A DNA stretch of 64,000 nucleotides from Portulaca oleracea (taxonomy: Eukaryota > Streptophyta > Magnoliopsida > Caryophyllales > Portulacaceae). Shown piece after piece: positions 12,129 through 23,581 of the stretch. Each line of letters opens with the position of its first letter. The first letter of the stretch is position 1. Under the pieces are notes generated by a model, which saw only the letters and a list, made by a program, of their open reading frames with translations, was not told where the DNA came from and searched no databases. The stretch lies in contig CM055877.1 in NCBI GenBank assembly GCA_029582165.1, positions 3,578,023-3,642,022 on the forward strand. Reading direction: 5' to 3'. The position numbers were made by a program, and so were the translations under genes.

Positions 12129-14439
12129 TGATTATTCGGTATTTTGCATGATTTTTACTCCCTTTATTCTATGATTTTTTGTTTGTTTTTAATAATTAAA
12201 TTTGGAATTTTATTATATTTTCACTCATTTTACTTATTTATTAGATTTTATGTCTTTTGATATTTTAGTTTTTATTTTTAGTGAAATGAAAGAAAATTTT
12301 AAAAATTGAGAATAAAAACCTAATCCTAAATTCTAGCCCTAAACCCACTATCCAACAAAACCCAATTCCCCACTTTCTTCCTATTCTCCCTTCGGCCCAG
12401 CCAACAACAAATCCAATCCCCACCTAACCCACTATCAAACCTAAACCCACCTACCCTTTTCCCCCATTTCCCTTCACCGAATTCCCCCTTTCCTTATCCC
12501 TAATCTATTAAGTATATTAAAACAAAATAAATTGAATGAGCTATTGCCATGTATCATGCATAAAAATGTTTATCTTTTATGTTGAGTTGGAAAATTTTCA
12601 TTGACTCATTTGTTTAAATTTAAAGGTGTTAAATATTAATAGTTGTTGATTAATAAAATTATTAATATAATAGCTATCAACCAATAAGTACACAAATTTA
12701 TCTTCATGGAAAAACGAACGGATATTGTCATGTACACATGCACATTTTACTATTCTTAGTTTTCTTTAATGGCGATCTGCTACCTTTTATTGATTTGTGG
12801 TATCAAAATGAATTATTTAGTTTGCGTTTATTCAAATTAACTAAAATAAAAATTACTATTATTCTTTATTATATGTATTTAAGACAAAATTATAACACAT
12901 ATTTCTTGATTTTTTTATAATAATAATAATAATGATAATAATAATAATAATAATAATCAATTCACTAAATTGAAAAATAAATTATTTAATAAGTATTTTC
13001 TAATATCACACACACACATATATATATATATAAAATAAATGTTTCAATTTTATTAGCTTGACACATATATTCTTATAAAAAAAATTTAATACATAAGTCT
13101 CAATAATTTAAAAATTAACAATGTTCCCGTGTATCGCATGGGATATATAGCGCTAATTTCTAATATAATTCCCTCATCTTCTATTTTCCCCCTTTTCCTT
13201 CACTCACTGTCTTCGTCCCTCACTCCCTTCTTTGTCTTCTTCTTCTTCTCTGCAACACCACGCACTACCATCCCCAACCCCAAATACCTCTCATCTCTCA
13301 TATCTCTCTCTTACTCTCTCTTTCTTTCTCTTTGTCTCAGATAATCCAAGGGAGAAGTACAAGCAGTAGCAGGGTTTACACCACCACTTTCTTTGTCTTG
13401 GTTTAATGCTCTGTTTTCCGTTTTTCTTTCTGTAGGATTAGGTTAGTGTTAATTTGTTTATTAGGTTCTTAATCTTAATTAGGTCGATTTAGTTTAGTAA
13501 TTAATTAGGGTAATTAGTTAGTAACTAATAGGTTCTAGGTCATTAGATTTTTGGGCTTGTTAATGTTACTCGGGTAGTCATTAGAATTAGTATTGTTATT
13601 TGGGCCAACAAGTTAGGTTAGATTTGTTGTGGGCTGAGTAGTCATTAGGATGCTTGGGCCTTTAGGTTTGTTTAAGATCAATGTTAGTTAGTAACTTGGG
13701 TCAGTTTTAGTATAGGGTTGTTGGGTCAATAGGAACAATTAGGGTAGTAGGTTTTATTTGGGTCATATTAATTTAGGTTAAGAAATTAATTATTTTAGTT
13801 GAGTCTTAGTTTAATTTAGTTTGTTAATAAAATGATTAGTGAGTAGTTAATATTAGGTTAGGGGGTGATTAGGCTCTTAATAGGGATTTGATTTGAGGTT
13901 TGATTGGAAGCGAATGATTAGCTTAGTTTAGGATTTTTCACCATTATTCTCTATCTTTTGTGGAAGTTCTAGTTGATTGAAAAATTGCTAGGCTTCTTTA
14001 AAACATTAGTGTGAGGTTTTAGTGGGATAGATTTATCATTCATGAAAATGAAGATTGATTTAATTAGGGTTTGTTACACTTTATACTCTTAGGTTTTAGT
14101 TTTCATGAAAATGAGGGGTAGGATTTGGGAAGTTAATCTAATGTTATCCTTGGAAGAGGGTGCTTAGAGTGATTAAATTTTAGTAACGACCCATTCCTAG
14201 CTTAGTTTTAACCTTTTCGATTTTCTTTCGATTAGATTTCCTTAGGCGGCCAAAATCAACCCCCGAACCTTTTTCTTCTTTTATTTGTGGTTTTTATTGT
14301 ATTTTTAATTTAGTTCTAAAACTCTCAAAAACATGAATTTCCTTCAACCTAGATGGTGAGGGTTCGATAGCTTTTAGGTTCGGTACCCCAACTCCCTGTG
14401 GATACGATATACAACCCCGGCTATACTATAGCTTGAACA
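12129..14439 (+). mobile_element. Solo LTR, family A copy 2 (TSD ATGCC), with nested Helitron
   Basis: The element begins TGATTATTCGG, ends GCTTGAACA, and is flanked by ATGCC on both sides (12124-12128 and 14440-14444). Removing it rejoins the LINE coding frame region. After subtracting the 653-bp Helitron (12504-13156) its length is 1658 bp, close to the 1621 bp of copy 1. It shares the C-rich block and the ccaactccctgtggatacgatat end. Confidence 0.88.
12504..13156 (+). mobile_element. Nonautonomous Helitron (653 bp)
   Basis: The 5' end is TCTATTAAGTATATTAAAAC preceded by A. The 3' end is a hairpin, CCCGTGT/GCATGGG (13126-13142, with G-T pairs), followed by about 10 nt and CTAA, then a T. 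This fits Helitron insertion between A and T and a 3' hairpin plus CTRR. No Rep/helicase gene is present, so it is nonautonomous. It sits inside the family-A solo LTR. Confidence 0.75.
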
Positions 14440-15790
14440 ATGCCTTAAGGGCTTAGCTGCAAGTGTGGTTGGTAAGAAAAGAAAGAACATGGAGACAAAA
14501 ATTGAGATGTCAATACTTGAAGGTTGGAGATAAAACACAAGATTTTTTTCACGCACTTGCGACGGTGAGAAGGCAAAGGAAAGTAATGAATGATATTGAG
14601 ATAAATGGTAGAAGATACACAAGCATGGGAGATATTAAGAGAGAGATCAGGGAGTACTTTAGGAAGCATTATCAGGAGGCGAAGCAAATAAGTAAGGCGA
14701 ACATATCAGGATTGAGGCTCAAAAGACTGTCGGAATAAGATAAGGCTGGGCTTGATTCAAGTATAACGAAGGAGGCAATAACACTAGCGGTGAAACAGTG
14801 CAACCCAGAAAAGGCCCCGGGATATGATGGCTTCAACATGAGAAGCATTCAACATTTGTTGCCTATCATTGGGGATGATTTATATAATTATATCATAAAA
14901 ATCTTGGAAGGAAGACAATGGTCTACGACCATCAACGTCACTTGGGTGACATTAATTCCAAAGAAGCATAAGGCCAACAATCTGGAGGATTACCGACCAA
15001 TCAGTATGGTTGGGTGCATTTATAAAATCATTTCAAAAGTCCTAAGCAACAGATTGAGAAAAGTAATGCCATGCCTCATTGGAGACCTCAAACAACATAT
15101 ATTGCCGGGCGTCAAAATTTTGGATGGTGCCTTAATCGCATCTGAGAGGATATCCTGGCTGAAGAGGAAGAAAAAAAGGAGGAGTGTTGCTGAAACTAGA
15201 TTTTCAGAAAGCTAACCATTCGGTAGGGATGTTCACGGGGCCGGTACCTGACCCGATTAAAATTGCTTTTTCCAGGGGCGGGTACCCTAAATTAATGACT
15301 AGGTAGCGGGTTTTCGGATCGGGTTTTTCGGGGCGGTTATTTATGAACACCTCTACCATTCGGTTGAGTGGGATACACTTGATTAAATAATGGAGCAAAT
15401 GAGTTTGGGAGCAAATGGATTGGCTGGATACGAAATTGTGTGAGATCTTCCAGCATCTCCTTGATCATCAACAGTGCACCAACAAAATCGTTTAAGATGA
15501 AATGAGGTTTGAGGCAAGGAGATCCTCTGTCTCCTTTTCTTTTCACTCTGGTGGGTATGATGCTTGTAAGAGCTGCAGAGAAGGGTCACATTGAAGGAAT
15601 CTTGGTAGGAGCAAAGAAAGTGAGGTTGACACACCTCCAATTTGCAGACGACACACTATTTTTTGTAAAAGATGAGGAAGAGCAGCCAATAACGACAAAA
15701 TCCATTATGGGTTTGTTTGAACGCTTCACAAGCTTGATAATTAATTTCACTAAATCAAACATTTTTGTACGTATTTGGCAGGGATAACAT
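14440..15790 (+). pseudogene. LINE reverse transcriptase domain, broken
   Basis: From 14463 the frame gives a typical pre-RT region (WLVRKERTWRQ... KVGDKTQDFFHA). Then come KAPGYDGFN, VTLIPKK, DYRPISMVGCIYK and SKVLSNRL, and after the inserted MITE RQGDPLSPFLF and LQFADDTLFF. The FADD motif is the catalytic pair of non-LTR reverse transcriptase. Stops occur at about 14736 and 15213, the hAT MITE interrupts at 15224, and the frame shifts before 15509. This would have copied LINE RNA into the genome; it cannot now. Confidence 0.85.
15224..15355. mobile_element. hAT-type MITE (132 bp) in the LINE RT
   Basis: The ends TAGGGATGTTCA and TGAACACCTCTA are inverted with mismatches. The flanks carry the exact 8-bp duplication CCATTCGG (15216-15223 and 15356-15363). 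The TAGGG start and 8-bp duplication fit the hAT superfamily. The interior is G/C-rich (gggcgggtaccc, ggatcgggtttttcgggg) with no coding capacity. Confidence 0.8.
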
Positions 15791-17110
15791 ATAGGCACAA
15801 CGTATGTCCAGAATTCTCAAATGTAATGTAGGTGAATTACCAATGATGTACCTAGTATTTCCTATTGGAGAGAATATGATGAAGAAGGAAGCATGGAAGC
15901 GTGTGTTGCAGAAAATCCAGATGAAGCTCAAGAGCTAAAAGGCCAGTTGTTTGTCCAAGGCTGGCAGGTTAGTGTTGATCAAAACAATACTTAACAATTT
16001 TCCCAACTATGATCTTGGTATAGGAGATGTCACAATGAAGAATTTAGCTTACCCGTTCAAGTGGTGGTGGAGATATGGGTCTGAAGAAGGAGTCCTATGG
16101 AGAAGAGTTGTAAATTCAATCCCCAACGAGGGTGGTTGCCTCCTGCCTAATCCATACACGGAAACTAGGTGTATGGAAGGAGATTAAAAAAGTTATCAGA
16201 TAGGAGGGTTACAGTCAAGAAGTTGTTAAACAAAGCCTTAAAATTAGAGTGGGAGATGAAGGTGCGGTTTTGGGATGATAGATGGATGAATGAAGATGCC
16301 CTCAGAGATCAGTTTTATGATCTTTACAAGCTTTCCTCGTAAAAAAAAAAAAAAAATGTCGTGGCGGATATGGGTTGGTTCAAGGGCAATTGCTGGGTGT
16401 GGCACCTCACATGGGTCAGAGAGCTCACTCTATTGGAGGTTGAGAAGGAGTTGGAACTGATGAATAAAATAACAGACATGTATCTAGTAAAATCAAAGGC
16501 AGACAAAATAATATCGGCACACTCAGAAGAATACAGAGTTAGAGATATGGTGAAAAGGGCTAAGGAATTGGCAAAAGGAGATGTGCAAGTGGACTCCTTA
16601 GTAGTGAAAGCATGGTTGAAGCTTGCCCCACCCAGGGTGGAGATTATGGTCTGGACAACACTGGCTAGAAAGCTCAACACAAGAGCTTTCTTACGAAGAA
16701 AGGGTCAGCTGGATGTAGAGCGTGATTTCTGCCCATTTTGTCAATGTCAAGGAGAGGATATTGATCATATGCTTATTTAGTGTGATTTTGCTAAGCAAGT
16801 ATGGAAGAATTTGATGTAAGAATTGGGGCATGAGCAATTTAGGTAGACACATTTAAACAATGGTTCAAACAATGATTGAGACAAGAACTCCAAACAAGAC
16901 GAGGGAGAAAAATTGGATTGTTAGTTGCTTTGCAACCACTTGGACTTTATGGAGGCATAGAAATGAGGTGGTTTTTGATAACAAAATTCCAAATCTGACA
17001 TTGGTAAGAGATTCCATCAAAAGAAGAGTGACAATGTGGGCAACAATTTGAAAGAAGAAGGTATCATACTCAGAGGACCAGTTGGTGAGGAATTTCAATT
17101 CAATTCCCGG
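15791..17110 (+). pseudogene. LINE C-terminal region with zf-RVT domain, broken
   Basis: In pieces the sequence reads SKAGRLVLIKTILNNFPNY and KNLAYPFKWWWRYGSE, then WLKLAPPRVEIMVWTTLARKL, and CPFCQCQGEDIDHMLI. This is the order of RT thumb and zf-RVT (CxxC...H) found at the C-terminus of plant LINE ORF2. The last part (16860-17051) is in another frame, and an A15 run interrupts at 16341. It is part of the same dead LINE. Confidence 0.75.
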
Positions 17111-17610
17111 CATATTCAACTAAGCCAGATGAATAGTTGAAATGAGCAAGGGAGGTAGTGATGAGCAACATCTAAAGCCGAGAATGGTGAAAACTAAAAT
17201 GAAGGTGCAATAGGGTTGTGTGTTTTTCAATTTGGATTTCCTTTGATTGCATTGGGCCTGTGAAAGTGCTGGGATGTAACATCACGACCCTTTTTTTACG
17301 TACTTGGCTTGTAAGTGGTTGGGCCGTGTGGCTCTTTGGTAGTTGAATAAAAAGGGCTTTGCTCGTTAACTTTTCGAAAAAAAGGTAAGTGTATGTGTAG
17401 GTTGACAACTATCAAATGAAATAGTAACATAATATTTTTAGTTGTTGCGGATGTATATATATGTACAACGATTATAACGATCAGTAGTGAATCTAGAAAT
17501 AAAATTAAGCGGGTTCAAAGTCAAACATAAAAAGTCAAAACATAAATTTAAAAAAAAAAGTTAAAAGTACTTTTTCTTTTGGCTAGCCACGACCCTTGAT
17601 GATTTAAATG

Positions 17611-19581
17611 TTAAATAACCCTAGAGGGGGAGGGGTGAATATGGTTGTATGAGACTTTATGCACTCAATCAACACAAGGACGTTAATAGCACTTTTATAA
17701 CTGAATAATACTTCTTTATTGATAAGCTTAAAGTGCAAGGAAAGAGAGGAGATTACAAACTCAGCAAGGTCAAGGACTGTGAGGTCCTCAACATTGCTTA
17801 CAGGGGCAGAACTCTTAGGAAGAGGTTCTGTCAGTGGAGCCTTTCGAGGCTTTATTCGAGCTATGAAGAGGCCTTACAGATGAGGCGATTAAAGAAATTA
17901 ACACTCCTAAAACGAGAACACTCTCTCACTCTAGAAACACAACCCTTGAGGCCCTCACCAGTTTTCACTCATTGGCTACAAACTCACCACTACTTCCCAG
18001 TGGCTACAACTCAGAATATTTTCTCACAATATTCCTACAACTCAGAATTTCTAGCCAAAATTCTTACAACCGATTTTCTTGCTTGGAAATCCTTAATCAT
18101 CTCATGAAGTTCTGGTTGTATTTAAGCTTGGGCAGCAACGCTCCACTTCCTTGATTGAAGATTGTTTCCTTTCTTGAGTCAATCTTCAATCTTCTTATAT
18201 CATCCAATTCCAAGCGATTTCCTTCCTTTCCTGAAAAAGAGATGTAATCTTATTACAATATGAATGCAGAATCGGAAGGAATAAAATAGATATAGAACAT
18301 GGATAACTTCCTGGAGAGAATGCGAAAGCCTATGGTCTAAACAAACCATGTGGATGATGGAAATCCACCCATAGAACTCATAAACACTACAAACTAATTT
18401 TTAGGGTTTTTGGATTTTGGAGATGAACAACAAATACAACAAGAATTAATGGGGATATGGACAATTATAAAGAGTAAACACTCACCCAATTAAACTAAGA
18501 TGTTCAATCACTTGCACAAGGACCATCCACAAGCAAAGCACCATTAAACACCCAAGAAATCTCACAAAGAGTGGAAGAAGAACACCCATTCACAAGGAAG
18601 AGAAATATCACCAAGCAATTTCAACTCAAAGGATTAGCTTTCATTGATTAAGGTTTGAAAACCCACAATTACAAACTCTTCAATGAAGAGGATTTTTGAG
18701 TCTAAAGCTCTCAAACTTCTATCTCTAATCTATGTATTCTATCCTACAAAAAGAGGCTTACAAGTATATATAAGGGAAGGGGGAAAACATAACCAAAGGA
18801 GAGAGAGAGAGAAAGGCCGAAAAAACGACCTGTCATCAAATGGCACGATCGTGCCATATGGGTACACGATCGTGCTACTCAAAACAGCCCAAGAATGGCT
18901 TGTTCGAGAATGGCATGATCGTGCCATCTTACGGCATGATCGTGCAGTGCCTTCTGGAAGAATGACACGATCGTGCGACCTGATGGCAGGATCGTGCTGT
19001 TGGCAATTTTTTCTTGCTGACTTCAAACGTGCATAACTTCTTCATCCAAACTCCGTTTTAGACCCATAATATATCGTTGGAAAGCTCTCGGTGTCTAATT
19101 TAAGCTCCCAAAATTTGAAGTATATCGGAGTTGTATTGAAGGAGTTATGATCGAAACAGTAAAGGCACGCGCATTTCGAACCTTTGAACACCTTCACCAC
19201 CTTGTGTTTATTCTTGTCGATGGTTCCGAAGCCCCTTAGAAGGCTCGAGAATGGTCCTATTGATACCCTAGATGATATCCTATGGCCCGGGTCTTTGTAA
19301 AATGAAACATTGCTCTCCTTGATGACCATAACGACCCGTATTCACCATGAAATGGACGTTGAAACTGGATTTGATTCGAGGAGAGGAGAGGGCGGCTTGA
19401 AGCGAGCCGGTGACCATAGACGAACCAAAAAAAGTGAACTGATCCCCATACGGTTCACTTCCTTGATTTAATTTTGATTGAGATCTTTTAAACAAAATCT
19501 TTAAGTTTTTACTGTTGCCGACATTGGAGGTCCTCACTGCTGGATATGCTGAGGTCCTCATAGCAGCGTTGAGATTCTTCA
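17611..19581 (-). repeat. 3' LTR of the Copia element, split by a solo LTR
   Basis: Matches 22749-23576 with few differences over 17611-18311 and 19458-19581. The remaining 1151 bp are the nested solo LTR plus its duplicated CTTCC. The LTR without insert is about 820 bp, against 828 bp for its partner. Two ORFs (17733-18107 and 17972-18154) lie inside the LTR and are not genes. Confidence 0.88.
18312..19457. mobile_element. Solo LTR with GATCGTGC palindrome array (TSD CTTCC)
   Basis: The element begins TGGAGAGAATG, ends CATACGGTTCA, and is flanked by CTTCC (18307-18311 and 19458-19462). It is 1146 bp. The sister LTR at 23450-23460 shows the empty site. Between 18842 and 18998 it holds six near-copies of a 10-14 bp palindrome centred on CGATCG or TGATCG. 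No internal retroelement domains are present. Element lineage is unknown. Confidence 0.85.
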
Positions 19582-19976
19582 ATCTCCCACTTTTTGTTTG
19601 AAAGACAAAACTTTGCAAGTACCACATATATGTATATTGACAGCATGATAGATCAAGGTAGCATTCATAGCAGCATAAGTAGCATAGTAAAGTATCTTAG
19701 TTACAGACTAGAGCATGGCAAAATTCTCCCCCTTTTTTTCTTTCAGACAAGAAGGAAGTACAAGCACTAAATTGTGTGGCCAAAATAAAGAGAGGAAAAG
19801 AGCGGGAGAAGGAGGGATAGGAGGAAAAGAAATGATGAGGACATCTTGACCGGGCCCTGATTAAATTTTGAGGTACCCCAGAGGACATGCTGATGAGGAC
19901 ATCAGAGGTCCAGGCATGCAGTGAGTTGACGAACCTGGGAGGAGGAGAGAGATCACATGTAGGGAGGAGAGATGAT
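19582..19976 (-). other. Remaining 3' internal region of the Copia element
   Basis: Between the PPT (19582-19594) and the nested solo LTR there are only about 395 bp of internal sequence. On the minus strand the gag frame would continue across the insertion site for seven codons and stop at TGA (19953-19955). No integrase, RT or RNase H motif is present. Confidence 0.6.
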
Positions 19977-19981
19977 AGGAC

Positions 19982-20818
19982 TGTTAGGTTTTAAGTTATC
20001 TATTTCCTAAACAGATACAGATTAATTGGCGGAATATTATAACAGTTATAAACAATTAATCAACACAACTGCAGAGGCTTTAGTAATTATACCTGATCGC
20101 TAATTCCTGCTGAAGAAGATGTTGACCTTCCAGATTCCAACGCTGAAACCCTCTACTGAAAAGTCCACGTAGCACTCCGGGAACCCGATTGCTAGATCGA
20201 TCCGATCGAGACGAATCTCAATCTAAGATGTATGTGAGATTGTTTCGGGAAACAGAGAATGTTTCCTGAAACTAGAACTGCAAACTAAAAGAGAGAGGAA
20301 CTCAGGAAATCACCCTGGTATCTCTCTAAGAGTCTTAGGCAGTTGGTGTTTAATAATCTCTCCCATAGACCCCTTTACATAGTGTTTAGAAAACCTAGGG
20401 AAAGGGTTCAAAACCCCTAAAGGGCCGAATTAAAACAACGGCGTCTTTCTGGGCCCAACACGGTCCGTGTTGGACTCCAGAAGGTCCAATTAATCGGCCC
20501 ATGGACACCACGAACCGTGGTGCCTCAACACGGACCGTGTTGGGTCAACACGACCCGTGTTGAACCCAATTCGATCCGAGTTGGGCTGATTTCTCACAGA
20601 AATCAATTTCCAATTTTTCTAAACGTGATACAATATCATTTAGGTTACATACATTGTTCCAGGGCACTGACTTGTGTAACCCAGTAGGACCAAATAATAT
20701 AGTTGTAATTAAACATATTTAATTACTAATTATAGAGGTCTCTAGCAAGACATATAATTACTATATTACTTTGGTTTAATCTCCGTGTATATCGAACATT
20801 GTCGGGACATTCCCAACA
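19982..20818. mobile_element. Solo LTR with CAACACGG palindrome array (TSD AGGAC)
   Basis: The element begins TGTTAGG, ends CCCAACA, and is flanked by AGGAC (19977-19981 and 20819-20823). It is 837 bp. The short inverted ends TGTT.GG/CCCAACA are typical of Copia LTRs. Between 20455 and 20585 it holds four near-perfect 17-19 bp palindromes and one imperfect one. It interrupts the 3' part of the host Copia gag frame. Confidence 0.88.
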
Positions 20819-20823
20819 AGGAC

Positions 20824-22704
20824 TTCCCCACAATTTGACAACTTGTACATAGGTTGAGGTCCTCATGATAGAAGGCTCCCCCTCAAATGGTGCTGGTGGC
20901 GTTATTTCGCGACCTTCCCAATGTCTAGAATCTTGTCTTGGCTTTTGTCTCCAAAGGTCAGTCTTCCAATCTTGTTGATTTTCAGTCCGCATAACTTGGT
21001 TGGATCTCTGGTAATGTGTTTTAGACATACCTGCAGTAGAGGACACTATACCGTTCTTGGTCTTTGACCAAGGATGAGATTGTTGCAATGAGGTCTTTGG
21101 GACCCAAATTTTAGTAATGCATGAAGGTCTAGTACTTTTAGAGAGGGGAGTTAGTGAGGTCCCTATTTTATTTGCTGTTGGAGGTCCTCTATGATAGTTT
21201 TCTTTAAGAGGCGGAATATTTGGGATAGGAAGGAGAGGTCCTTTGTTGGTATGGAAGGGAGGACTTTTGGACCGATAGTTTTTGAGAGGTGGTGTATTGG
21301 GTGTGGGAAGGACGGGTTTTCTCTGGTATGGATGAGAATTTATGACTGCCTCATTGAATAATTGAGTGATGTCCTTATAGCAGTCTTTGACCTCTATGGA
21401 TAGTCTAACATTTTGAGTTGCTAAGAGGTCATTTCTGGTGTTCAAGCTCTCTATGGTTTGGTTAAGATGTTTGACATGTTTCGTGAGATGCTTGACTCTT
21501 TCTATTAAGGATCTAGAATATTTGAAGAGATGAAATAATTTGTGAGCAAGGTGTGAAGAGGGAAGAGTGAGGAGCTCATCAAGATTTACCTCGTCATGAG
21601 ATGAAGTTGGATCTTGATCCTCACTTGCGTTTGCCATCAGAGATACATTTGTTATTTCTTCTACCTCACTGTGGCCTTCACTAGAATCACTATCACTTCA
21701 TGTTGCCATCATTGCCTTATGGTTTTGCCATTGAGGCCGACTGTTTCTCTTGTCTTTATTTCTTCTGGCGTGAGGGCAGTCCTTCACAAGGTGTTTTGAG
21801 CTGCCACAACCAAAACAAATAAATGGGTCAAATTCTTCTTTTATTAAGGCCTTACCTTTTGAGGTTGTCTTTCTGTTTTGTCCATCCTTGATGTATCCTC
21901 GAAAGGTCATATTTTTCGTGTATAATCTTCTGAACCCACTAGCTATCATTGCCATTGTATCTTTCTCATCATCATTTGACTCAATGTCAAATTCACGTAC
22001 TGCCTTGAGGGCGATTCCCTTGGGTTCTGAGAGGTCACTTAGTTGGATCTCATGAGCCAACAATTTTCCAATGAGCTCTTCTAGTTTGAGGACTTTGAGG
22101 TCTTGGGCCTCTTCAATGGCTGTAACTTTTGGGCCCCATTTTCTTCTAGGCAGACATCTTAGGATCTTCCTGACTTGTTCCTCAGTGGAGTAATTCTTTC
22201 CAAGTGATTTGAGGTGGTTAGCGATGCCGCTAAATCTCTTGAACATCTCTTCAATAGACTCATTTTCTTCCATTTTAAAGGCTTCATAATTTCGGACAAG
22301 AATGTCCAATTTGATGTCCTTGACTTGGCTTGTGCCTTCGTATGAAGTCATCAAGTAGTCCCAGACTTGTTTGGAAGTTTCACAATTAAAAACACGTTCA
22401 AAATCATTGGAATTTAAACTGCAATAAATCAAATTTAGAGCACAAGTATTTTTCTCAATGTTTCTAGCTCTTTATTTGTCATTTCGGATCTCTTCTTTGG
22501 GACATCTTGATTTTCACTATTCTTCTTTGTGGGAGTAGGAAAATCTCCCTCAGCGACTACGATCCATAGATCCTCATCTTGATCTCTGATGAATATTTCC
22601 ATATGTCTCTTCAACATTCTATAATTTTCACCAGTGAGTAATGGAGCTCTTGTCCACGAACATCCTTGAAGAGTTTCGCTGATACCAGCCATGATCTTTT
22701 CCAC
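20824..22704 (-). pseudogene. gag: Copia gag polyprotein (UBN2-type), broken
   Basis: The start is at 22704, about 28 bases after the primer site. Residues such as GENYRMLKRHMEIFIRDQD and, downstream, TSKQVWDYL, NHLKSLGK and LRCLPRRKW are typical of the UBN2/DUF4219 gag family, which forms the retroelement particle. A zinc knuckle, CFGCGSSKHLVKDC, lies near 21800. The tail after 21637 is a coiled-coil-like region followed by a Pro-rich, basic stretch. Breaks: a frameshift near 22440; a TGA at 21698-21700 in frame with the following 303-codon ORF; and the solo LTR at 20818. The protein cannot be made whole. The remainder is conserved enough to suggest a fairly recent loss. Confidence 0.85.
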
Positions 22705-22731
22705 GAGGGGTTAAACTCTTGAATTTATGGA

Positions 22732-22746
22732 CCTGCTCTGATACCA
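22732..22746 (-). other. Primer-binding site of the Copia element
   Basis: Read on the minus strand this is TGGTATCAGAGCAGG, complementary to the 3' end of plant initiator methionine tRNA, the usual primer for Copia elements. It lies two bases from the end of the 5' LTR. Confidence 0.9.
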
Positions 22747-22748
22747 AT

Positions 22749-23576
22749 TGAAATAACCCTAGAGGGAGATTGAATAGGGTTGTATAAGACTTTCTGCACT
22801 TAATCAACACAAGGACGTTAATAGCACTTTTATAACTGAATAATACTTCTTTATTGATAAGCTTAAAGTGCAAAGAAAGAGAGGAGGTTACAAACTCAGC
22901 AAGGTCAAGGACTGTGAGGTCCTCAACGTTGCTTACAGGGGCAGAACTCTTAGGAAGAGGTTCTGTCAGTGAAGCCTTTCTAATGAGGCTTTATTCGAGC
23001 TATGAAGAGGCCTCACAGTCACATATGAGGCGATTAAAGAAATGAACACTCCCAAAGCGAGAACACTCTCTCACTCTAGAAACACAGCCCTTGAGGCCCT
23101 CACCATTTTTCACTCACTGGCTACAAACTCACCACTACTTCTCAGTGGCTACAACTCATAATATTTTCTCACAATATTCCTACAACTCAAAATTTTCTAG
23201 CCAAAATTCTTACAACCGATTTTCTTGCTTGGAAATCTTTAATCCTATCATGAAGTTCTGGTTGTATTTAAGCTTGGGAAGCAACGTTCTACTTCCTTGA
23301 TTGAAGATTGTTTCCTTTCTTGAGTCAATCTTCAATCTTCTCATATCATCCAATTCTAAGTGATTTCTTTCCTTTCCTGAAAAAGAGATATAATCTTATT
23401 ACAATATGAATGCAAAATCGAAAGGAATAAAATAGATATAGAATATGGATAACTTCCCTGATTTAATTTTGACTGATATCTTTCAAACAAAATCTTTAAA
23501 TTAATACTACTGTCGAGACTGAAGGTCCTCACTGCTGGATATGCTGAGGTCCTCATAGCAGCGTTGAGATTCTTCA
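22749..23576 (-). repeat. 5' LTR of the Copia element
   Basis: 828 bp. It begins TGAAGAATCTC and ends TTATTTCA when read on the minus strand. It is uninterrupted and provides the empty-site reference for the insertion in its partner LTR. Confidence 0.88.
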
Positions 23577-23581
23577 AAATG

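Larger units (their letters stand above)
10400..17385 (+). mobile_element. Degenerate L1-type LINE, interrupted by nested insertions
   Basis: In order the segment holds an unassigned ORF1-like region (10540-11160), an endonuclease domain (about 11167-11830), a linker, reverse transcriptase (about 14440-15790), and a zinc-finger RVT domain (16361-16780). A 3' tail follows, with ttgaataaaa and an A-rich end at 17385. Stops and frameshifts occur in every domain, so it is dead. It is split by a solo LTR (12129-14439) and by a 132-bp hAT MITE (15224-15355). The 5' limit is approximate and no target duplication was found. Confidence 0.8.
17611..23576 (-). mobile_element. Copia-type LTR retrotransposon, gag-only, TSD AAATG
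   Basis: Two long direct repeats bound the element: 17611-19581 (3' LTR, with a nested insertion) and 22749-23576 (5' LTR). AAATG flanks both outer ends (17606-17610 and 23577-23581). On the minus strand a primer-binding site, TGGTATCAGAGCAGG (22746-22732), follows the 5' LTR after two bases and matches initiator-Met tRNA. A purine tract (AAAAAGTGGGAGAT) precedes the 3' LTR. Only gag is recognisable; protease, integrase and RT are missing, so it is an internally deleted derivative. The outer base of the 3' LTR is TT instead of TG, a probable point mutation. Confidence 0.88.

Noticed and set aside
17733..18154. ORFs of 124 and 60 codons
   Set aside because: Lie entirely within the Copia LTR and are partly repeated in the other LTR (22854-23300).
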